Assembly (NCBI GenBank): GCA_003857395.1
Contig: RPRC01000194.1
Span: 1 to 12,370, forward strand
DNA: 12,370 bases
Direction of reading: 5' to 3'
Source: Geobacter sp.
GTDB lineage: Bacteria > Desulfobacterota > Desulfuromonadia > Geobacterales > Geobacteraceae
The notes under the pieces were generated by a model. That model saw only the letters and a list, made by a program, of their open reading frames with translations, searched no databases and was not told where the DNA came from. The position numbers were made by a program, and so were the translations under genes. This document shows positions 7,568 through 12,370 of this stretch, piece after piece; position 1 is the stretch's first letter, and every line of letters begins with the position of its first letter.

Positions 7568-9133
7568 ATGAGGAATAGAGTGGGAAAAATTTTAATGGTT
7601 ACGATACTGCTTGCCGTGGCTGTGCCCTTGTCGGCTTATTCTGCTGACGAAGAACTCCTGCGGAGGATCGATGCTTTATCACAGGAACTGAACGCGTTGA
7701 AACAGCAGGTCAAGGAAAGTGATGCAAAGCTCCAGCAGACTGTCGACAAATCAAAGGAAACAGAGCAGAAGGTTGCAAAAGTAGAACGAAATTCTCTCGG
7801 TAAATGGCTTACCATCGGCGGGGATTATCGCTTCAGGTATGATTATTTGCATGCCAAATCAGCTCCGTTTTATCAATTCAACCCATCTGACCCGATGAAC
7901 CCAGGCAATGTTCCCGGACAGACATTAAGCAACAACGCTTTATATACCAACCGCTTCGGCCTGAACCTGCATGCTCAAGCGACCCAGGATGTTTCAGTTA
8001 CCGCTCGGCTACTGATGTACAAAATAGCCGGTGCCCAGGATGATAGAGCAGTTTCCTCGGGAGGATTTTTCGCCGACAGATCAGGTCTCTTCGACGGGAC
8101 AATTGGACATGTCCCAGGCGACAACAAACTTGCCGTCGATCAAGTCTATGCCACCTGGAAAAATATCGCCGACCAGCCAATCTGGTTTTCTATCGGGCGT
8201 CGCCCCTCCACGGGAGGTGCACCAAGCCACTTACACCAGAATACCGAGAAACCGGGAAATTCAGGAGTGCCTTCCCTGCTGGTTGACTATGCCTTCGATG
8301 GTGTCACCCTTGGTTGGGCTCCTGACATTGCCGGTCTTGAAGGCGCTTATGCCAAGTTCTGTTATGGAAGAGGTTACCAGGATTCCATCAACTCCGATGC
8401 ATTCCCCAACAGTCTCCATAATACCGACATGCTTGGCGTCAATATTGTACCCTACGATACCGATCTTCTGAAAGCTGAGTTCCAATATAACCGGGGAATG
8501 AACATTTTCAACGCTCCGATCATTGTATCGGGCGATAATGCCGGTACCCTTTTTGGCACACCCAGTACTAATCTCGGCGATATCGACTGGTATGGTTTAA
8601 ATTTCCTCGGTACAGTTAAAAAAATTGGAATAGGTAATCTTAACTGGTTCGTCTCCGGTGCCCTTAGCCACACACATCCAAATAACAACACTGCACTTCC
8701 GGGAATGCCAATTGGATTGATGTATTCTGGGAACAAAGAAAGTAAAACCGGCATGGCCGTTTATGTCGGTACCCGTTATGACATCGAAAAAACCGGCACC
8801 AAACTGGGTTTCGAATACAACCATGGCTCGAAAGACTGGATTACCTTTGCGCCAGCCGCAGATGATATGTGGACGTCCAAAGTAGGCACCAGAGGTAATG
8901 TATATGAGGCATACATCATCCAAGAGTTAAAACTAAAACCCATCTCTTCCTACCTGAGCAAAACTTTCTTCCGCATCGGCTATCAGTACTATGACTTTGA
9001 TTACACCGGCAGCAACAACTGGGTCGGCGGCCCAGTCAGCATGGACAACCTTGGCAACCCCATGAATGCGCAGCTCCTGACGCCGCTCAAAAACGCCCAG
9101 GATCTCTACGCAACATTTGAGGTACACTTCTAG
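7568..9133 (+). CDS. Outer-membrane beta-barrel porin, DUF3373-like (OmpJ/ExtI type)
   Basis: A 521-residue outer-membrane protein from the ATG at 7568 (AAGGAGG eight bases upstream); the in-frame TTG at 7517 lacks a usable ribosome site. A signal peptide covers residues 1 to about 26, followed by a short coiled coil (about 27-75, DEELLRRIDALSQELNALK and similar heptads). The barrel starts at LTIGGDYRFRYDY (81-93) and shows alternating aromatic/polar strands to the end, with a terminal Phe (ATFEVHF) suited to BAM recognition. Geobacter DUF3373 proteins such as OmpJ have this coiled coil plus GDYRFR layout. In the ext clusters a barrel gene precedes extJ and cytochrome genes, as here. Likely roles are an oxyanion channel or the sheath of an electron conduit. 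Barrel identity is firm; the ExtI analogy rests on gene order. Confidence 0.85.
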   Translation: MRNRVGKILMVTILLAVAVPLSAYSADEELLRRIDALSQELNALKQQVKESDAKLQQTVDKSKETEQKVAKVERNSLGKWLTIGGDYRFRYDYLHAKSAPFYQFNPSDPMNPGNVPGQTLSNNALYTNRFGLNLHAQATQDVSVTARLLMYKIAGAQDDRAVSSGGFFADRSGLFDGTIGHVPGDNKLAVDQVYATWKNIADQPIWFSIGRRPSTGGAPSHLHQNTEKPGNSGVPSLLVDYAFDGVTLGWAPDIAGLEGAYAKFCYGRGYQDSINSDAFPNSLHNTDMLGVNIVPYDTDLLKAEFQYNRGMNIFNAPIIVSGDNAGTLFGTPSTNLGDIDWYGLNFLGTVKKIGIGNLNWFVSGALSHTHPNNNTALPGMPIGLMYSGNKESKTGMAVYVGTRYDIEKTGTKLGFEYNHGSKDWITFAPAADDMWTSKVGTRGNVYEAYIIQELKLKPISSYLSKTFFRIGYQYYDFDYTGSNNWVGGPVSMDNLGNPMNAQLLTPLKNAQDLYATFEVHF

Positions 9134-9143
9134 CAAACGGATA

Positions 9144-9173
9144 CCGGCGGCGGCATTTCGTCTTCGCCGCCGG
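9144..9173 (+). repeat. GC-rich hairpin between porin and ExtJ-like gene
   Basis: A perfect 9-base stem (9144-9152 with 9165-9173, CCGGCGGCG/CGCCGCCGG) with a 12-base loop, 10 bases after the porin stop. No T-run follows, so it is not a standard terminator. It could protect the porin message from 3' exonucleases or lower downstream expression. Confidence 0.6.
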
Positions 9174-9231
9174 GCATCCTGATGCAGGAATGTAGCACTA
9201 CAAAAGGCCATGTGCCGCAAAGGAGAAACGT

Positions 9232-9558
9232 ATGAAGAAATTTCTGTCAATTGCCGCTCTGTGTGTTTTTTTCGCAGCAACTCTTTTTTTCGTAACAGGA
9301 ACAGCCCAAGCAGATGAAATCAAGATGGTTGGCGTTATTACTGTTATCGAACTGGCAGGGAAGGATGCCACTACTGCCACCGTGACACTGAAGGACAACA
9401 AGACCGGCGAAAATGTGGTCATTACCATTAACGACGAACTAACCCTCGACAAGCTCAAGGATCACCGGATTGCCTTGGATGACGAAATCCGTTGCAAGTA
9501 CAAGGTAATCGACGGTAAAAATGTCAGCAGCTACTTCCGGAAAACAGCTGGTTGCTGA
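9232..9558 (+). CDS. Small exported protein, ExtJ-like (selenite/tellurite reduction operon type)
   Basis: A 108-residue protein with a clear Sec signal (1-27, AQA before DE) and a mature domain of about 81 residues predicted to be mostly beta strand: IKMVGVITVIELAGKDATTATVTLKDNKTGENVVITI, then ELTLDKLKDHRI, DEIRCKYKV and a C-terminal FRKTAGC. The mature protein has only two cysteines, C88 and the last residue C108, which could form a disulfide or bind a partner. The style (small OB-like barrel, DNKTGE, LTLDKLKD, terminal AGC) matches what I recall of ExtJ from the Geobacter extHIJKL cluster. AAAGGAG lies six bases before the ATG. It is 98 bases after the porin and 66 before the cytochrome, so the three are one operon. 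The biochemical role of ExtJ is unknown. Exported protein: firm; ExtJ: moderate. Confidence 0.75.
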   Translation: MKKFLSIAALCVFFAATLFFVTGTAQADEIKMVGVITVIELAGKDATTATVTLKDNKTGENVVITINDELTLDKLKDHRIALDDEIRCKYKVIDGKNVSSYFRKTAGC

Positions 9559-9624
9559 CGGAGCATTTCCGGCCTCTTCCGTGACAGTAACTGATTGGAA
9601 TTGAGCTGGGGCAAGGAGGGAAAA

Positions 9625-10992
9625 ATGAACAGAATTACCCTGACGCTGGCCCTGCTACTGGTGGGGGGGGTAGCCGTATCCAGTTTCGCCGAGGTACATC
9701 CGGGCACGGAGTATATCGAGAAAAACGGCTATAACGGACCGGAAACCTGCGAAGAGTGCCATCCCGGAACAGCCGCGAAGTTTCTCGAGACAGTGCACTG
9801 GAAACACGCCTCCAAGGTGACGAACGTCGACAATCTTGACCCGCACAAGGAGTACGGCATGAAAAACCGTATTTACACCATGTGCAACGGCAACGACGTC
9901 GTCAACAACTTGAAGGAAATTCCCAAAAGTCCCGAGACCGGCAAGTCGAAATTTTCCGGCTGCAATACCTGCCATCCGGGCAATCACCTGAGCGATGTTG
10001 GCAGCACCGGTCCAGAGGCGGAAAAGGCCATCGACTGCCTGGTCTGCCATTCCAGCGACTATGATTACCGGAATCTCAAGCCGTTCAAAGATGAGCAGGG
10101 ACGCATCGTTATGGGCCAGGATCGCAGCGTCAAAGCAGCAATGTCCGTCGGCAAACCTTCGACCAAAAACTGTATGACCTGTCACGAAGCAGCTGGTGGG
10201 GGAGTTCTGGTAAAACGGGGCTTCATGCTCAGCAAAAAAACAGACGTCCATGCCGCGAATGGAATGGTCTGCGTGGACTGTCATAAAAGCAAGGATCACA
10301 AGATCCCGACCGGATTCGACCCCAACAACTGGGCAAACGATGGCGTCAGAATATCCTGTGCCGATTGCCACTCGGACCAGCCCCACAAGGATGCCGCGTA
10401 TAACCGTCATACCGCAAAGATAGCCTGTCAAACTTGCCACATCCCCCGAACCGGCGGCGCGGTTGCCAAGGACTTTACCAAGTGGGAGCAGAGCTCGGAT
10501 AAATTCTATGAGCCGGCAACCCTGAAGAAAGAAGCGAATGAAACGGTTCCGGTTTACGCCTGGTACAATAAGACAGTAGCGAACGAACCCCACTTCATCG
10601 GTCCCAAGGGTAGCAGGAAGGATGGAAAGAGCAAGATTTACCCCTTCAAGATTTTCCTCGGCAAGGCATACTATAATGCCAAAGACGGACAACTCCTGGC
10701 CATGGATTTCGCCCCACCGATGTCCAATGGCGATACTCTCGCGGGCGTGGCCTCTGCCGCAAAAACACTCGGCATCAAGGATTACAAACCGGTCCCCGGT
10801 TGGCAGACCATCTACTTTGGCAGCAACCATATGGTAACAAAGGAAAAGGCCCTGAACTGCATCAACTGTCATGCCATAAATGGCGTGATTCCTTTCCGCG
10901 AGCTCGGGTACAAAGATACCGAAATCAAGAGGCTGACCAATCCGGATATTTACTTCCGAAAGATGCTGAAAAAGCAGGAGGAGGACTGGTAG
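9625..10992 (+). CDS. Octaheme c-type cytochrome, tetrathionate reductase (OTR) family
   Basis: A 455-residue periplasmic cytochrome with a Sec signal (1-22, SFA before E) and no lipobox. Eight CxxCH heme sites start at C42, C113, C138, C183, C216, C245, C268 and C412. Spacing and landmarks (VHWKH after heme 1, VGKPSTKNCMTCH, ACQTCHIP, VPVYAWYN, DGKSKIYPFK, NHMVTKEKALNCINCH, a final FRELGYKDTEI) match the octaheme tetrathionate reductase family. In Shewanella OTR one heme has lysine as axial ligand and reduces tetrathionate, nitrite or hydroxylamine in vitro. K181, just before the fourth heme site, is the likely lysine; C87 matches a conserved pocket cysteine. The usual GGGGD segment after that heme is GGGVLV here. 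AAGGAGG lies five bases before the ATG; a TTG ten codons upstream is unlikely. It is the last gene of the operon. An ExtKL-like electron-conduit role is possible; the natural substrate is unknown. Confidence 0.92.
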   Translation: MNRITLTLALLLVGGVAVSSFAEVHPGTEYIEKNGYNGPETCEECHPGTAAKFLETVHWKHASKVTNVDNLDPHKEYGMKNRIYTMCNGNDVVNNLKEIPKSPETGKSKFSGCNTCHPGNHLSDVGSTGPEAEKAIDCLVCHSSDYDYRNLKPFKDEQGRIVMGQDRSVKAAMSVGKPSTKNCMTCHEAAGGGVLVKRGFMLSKKTDVHAANGMVCVDCHKSKDHKIPTGFDPNNWANDGVRISCADCHSDQPHKDAAYNRHTAKIACQTCHIPRTGGAVAKDFTKWEQSSDKFYEPATLKKEANETVPVYAWYNKTVANEPHFIGPKGSRKDGKSKIYPFKIFLGKAYYNAKDGQLLAMDFAPPMSNGDTLAGVASAAKTLGIKDYKPVPGWQTIYFGSNHMVTKEKALNCINCHAINGVIPFRELGYKDTEIKRLTNPDIYFRKMLKKQEEDW

Positions 10993-11023
10993 AAGACGTC
11001 CCGTAAAACAACCTCTGAGTAAC

Positions 11024-11054
11024 AAAAATGGCCTGCAAATGCAGGCCATTTTTT
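11024..11054. terminator. Bidirectional Rho-independent terminator
   Basis: A perfect GC-rich stem, ATGGCCTGC (11028-11036) with GCAGGCCAT (11041-11049), a loop of AAAT, an A-run before it and six T (11049-11054) after it. The A and T runs flank both sides, so it can stop the cytochrome operon (31 bases after its stop) and the convergent ABC-F gene from the right. Confidence 0.9.
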
Positions 11055-11103
11055 CTTCCAGTGCGAACAAAACAGCACAGTGAAAAACCGGATACCGGGC
11101 ATA

Positions 11104-12370
11104 TTACAGATTTAAGTCCCGATGCCCATGACACATTTCATCCCGGAGACGTGCCACTTCGCCATTCTCCAGGTACTCATCGAAACCCATCACCCGGTCG
11201 ATGATCCCGGCCGGGGTGATTTCCACGATCCGGTTTGCCACCGTGGAGACAAACTCGTGGTCATGGGAGGCGAACAGTACCACCTCCGAAAACGAGATGA
11301 GTCCATTATTCAGGGCGGTAATTGATTCCAGGTCAAGGTGATTGGTCGGCTCATCCAGGATCAGGGCATTGGCGCCGGACAGCATCATCCGGGAGAGCAT
11401 GCAGCGAACCTTTTCGCCTCCTGACAGGACGCTGGTCTTCTTGAGCGCTTCCTCTCCGGAGAAGAGCATCCGGCCAAGGAACCCGCGGGAAAAGGACTCA
11501 CCCTCGGTGGGTGGAGAAAACTGGCCAAGCCATTCAATCAGGTTCATATCGCTGGCAAAATAGTCGCCATGATCTTTTGGGAAGTAGGCGGGAGTAATGG
11601 TAATTCCCCAGCGGAAGCTGCCGCTGTCAGGCTCAAGCTCCCCGGCAAGGATCTGGAACAGCGTTGTTTTCGCCAGGCTGTTGCCGCCGACAAAGGCGAT
11701 TTTATCACCCTTGCCCACCGTCAGTGTCAGGTTGTTCAAGACCGGCACCCCTTCGATTGATTTGGAGAGATCTTTGATCTCCAGGATGATGTCGCCGCAG
11801 GCTCGTTCCGGCTTAAACACCACGTAAGGATATTTTCGCGACGAAACCGGCATATCCTCAATGGTAAGTTTTTCCAGCAGCTTTTTCCGCGAGGTGGCCT
11901 GCTTGGCCTTGGAGGCGTTGGAACTGAAGCGCTGAATAAATTCCTTCAGTTCATTAGCCTTGTCGGTGACCTTGCGATTTTCATCCTGCTTCTGCTTCAG
12001 GTTCAGCTGACTCGCCTGATACCAGAAATCGTAGTTCCCCACATATACCTGGATGCGGCCAAAATCGATATCGGCGATATGGGTGCAGACCTGATTCAGG
12101 AAATGGCGGTCATGGGAAACAACAATGACCGTATTGGGAAACCGGTAGAGGAAATCCTCCAGCCAGGCAATGGATTTCAAATCAAGATGGTTGGTCGGTT
12201 CGTCCAGGAGCAGCACGTCCGGGTTGCCGAACAGGGCCTGGGCCAGCAGAACCCGCACCTTTTCTCCCGCTTCCAGCTCCTTCATTGTCTTGGAGCGCAG
12301 CTCCTCGGGGATGCCGAGGCCATTGAGAAGCACAGCCGCTTCGGATTCCGCCTCGTAGCCGTTCATCTCG
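11104..12370 (-). CDS. ABC-F family ATPase (YbiT/YkpA-like), 5' end missing
   Basis: Soluble ABC-F protein; members bind the ribosomal E site and relieve stalled translation. The frame runs off the right edge, so the Walker A and Arm region of the first nucleotide domain are missing; the Met at 12366 is internal. Visible, numbered from that Met: degenerate first signature LEAGEK (31-36) where LSGGEK is usual, Walker B VLLLDEPTNHLD (51-62), switch H85, the charged helical linker (about 110-185, FIQRFSSNASKAKQATSR) that touches P-site tRNA, second Walker A GGNSLAKTT (227-235), normal LSGGEK (314-319), Walker B ALILDEPTNHLD (334-345), switch H368. E. coli YbiT has a similarly altered first signature, and I recall an AKTTL-type second P-loop in YkpA-like proteins. 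There are no transmembrane segments. The subgroup call is from memory of motifs. Confidence 0.93.
   Translation of the reverse strand, partial: EMNGYEAESEAAVLLNGLGIPEELRSKTMKELEAGEKVRVLLAQALFGNPDVLLLDEPTNHLDLKSIAWLEDFLYRFPNTVIVVSHDRHFLNQVCTHIADIDFGRIQVYVGNYDFWYQASQLNLKQKQDENRKVTDKANELKEFIQRFSSNASKAKQATSRKKLLEKLTIEDMPVSSRKYPYVVFKPERACGDIILEIKDLSKSIEGVPVLNNLTLTVGKGDKIAFVGGNSLAKTTLFQILAGELEPDSGSFRWGITITPAYFPKDHGDYFASDMNLIEWLGQFSPPTEGESFSRGFLGRMLFSGEEALKKTSVLSGGEKVRCMLSRMMLSGANALILDEPTNHLDLESITALNNGLISFSEVVLFASHDHEFVSTVANRIVEITPAGIIDRVMGFDEYLENGEVARLRDEMCHGHRDLNL

Noticed and set aside
9655..11070. 471-codon open frame on the minus strand
   Set aside because: It is antisense to the octaheme cytochrome, whose eight heme motifs and family landmarks prove the plus strand codes. 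The antisense frame has no recognisable domain.

Overview
The window reads as chromosomal DNA from a metal- or sulfur-respiring deltaproteobacterium of the Geobacter/Desulfuromonadales type. The evidence is an octaheme c-type cytochrome, a coiled-coil outer-membrane barrel of the DUF3373 kind with a small ExtJ-like exported protein, a PAS-rich hybrid histidine kinase, and a DUF523-DUF1722 fusion. The genus is inferred from protein style, not from a search. No rRNA, tRNA, CRISPR array, insertion sequence or phage gene was seen.

Layout, left to right. (1) 1-1742, plus strand: the C-terminal part of a PAS/HisKA/HATPase/receiver hybrid sensor kinase that runs off the left edge. (2) 1782-3862, minus strand: in transcription order, a small lipoprotein (3862-3632), a RudS-like DUF523-DUF1722 protein (3518-2571), about 290 bases without a convincing gene, and a small exported L,D-transpeptidase (2279-1782). 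(3) 4053-4537, plus strand: a near-consensus sigma-70 promoter, an exported helix-hairpin-helix protein and a strong terminator, forming a complete single-gene unit. (4) 4599-7193, minus strand: full-length ClpB disaggregase with its own promoter. (5) 7194-7567: a divergent, AT-rich control region. (6) 7568-10992, plus strand: porin, ExtJ-like protein, octaheme cytochrome of the tetrathionate-reductase (OTR) family, closed by a bidirectional terminator at 11024-11054. (7) 11104-12370, minus strand: the C-terminal two thirds of an ABC-F ATPase of the YbiT/YkpA type that runs off the right edge.

The most interesting unit is the porin/ExtJ-like/octaheme operon. It resembles the core of the Geobacter ext electron-conduit clusters linked to selenite/tellurite and extracellular electron transfer, but it stands alone, without a rhodanese or outer-surface cytochrome lipoprotein gene beside it. 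The likely picture is that the barrel admits a small oxyanion or passes electrons through the outer membrane, and the periplasmic octaheme protein does the redox chemistry. Residues around the presumed catalytic heme appear to differ from the classical OTR enzyme. The other genes are housekeeping or stress functions: ClpB disaggregation, ABC-F ribosome rescue, cell-wall cross-linking, and tRNA 4-thiouridine removal, where one probable iron-sulfur ligand is replaced by serine.
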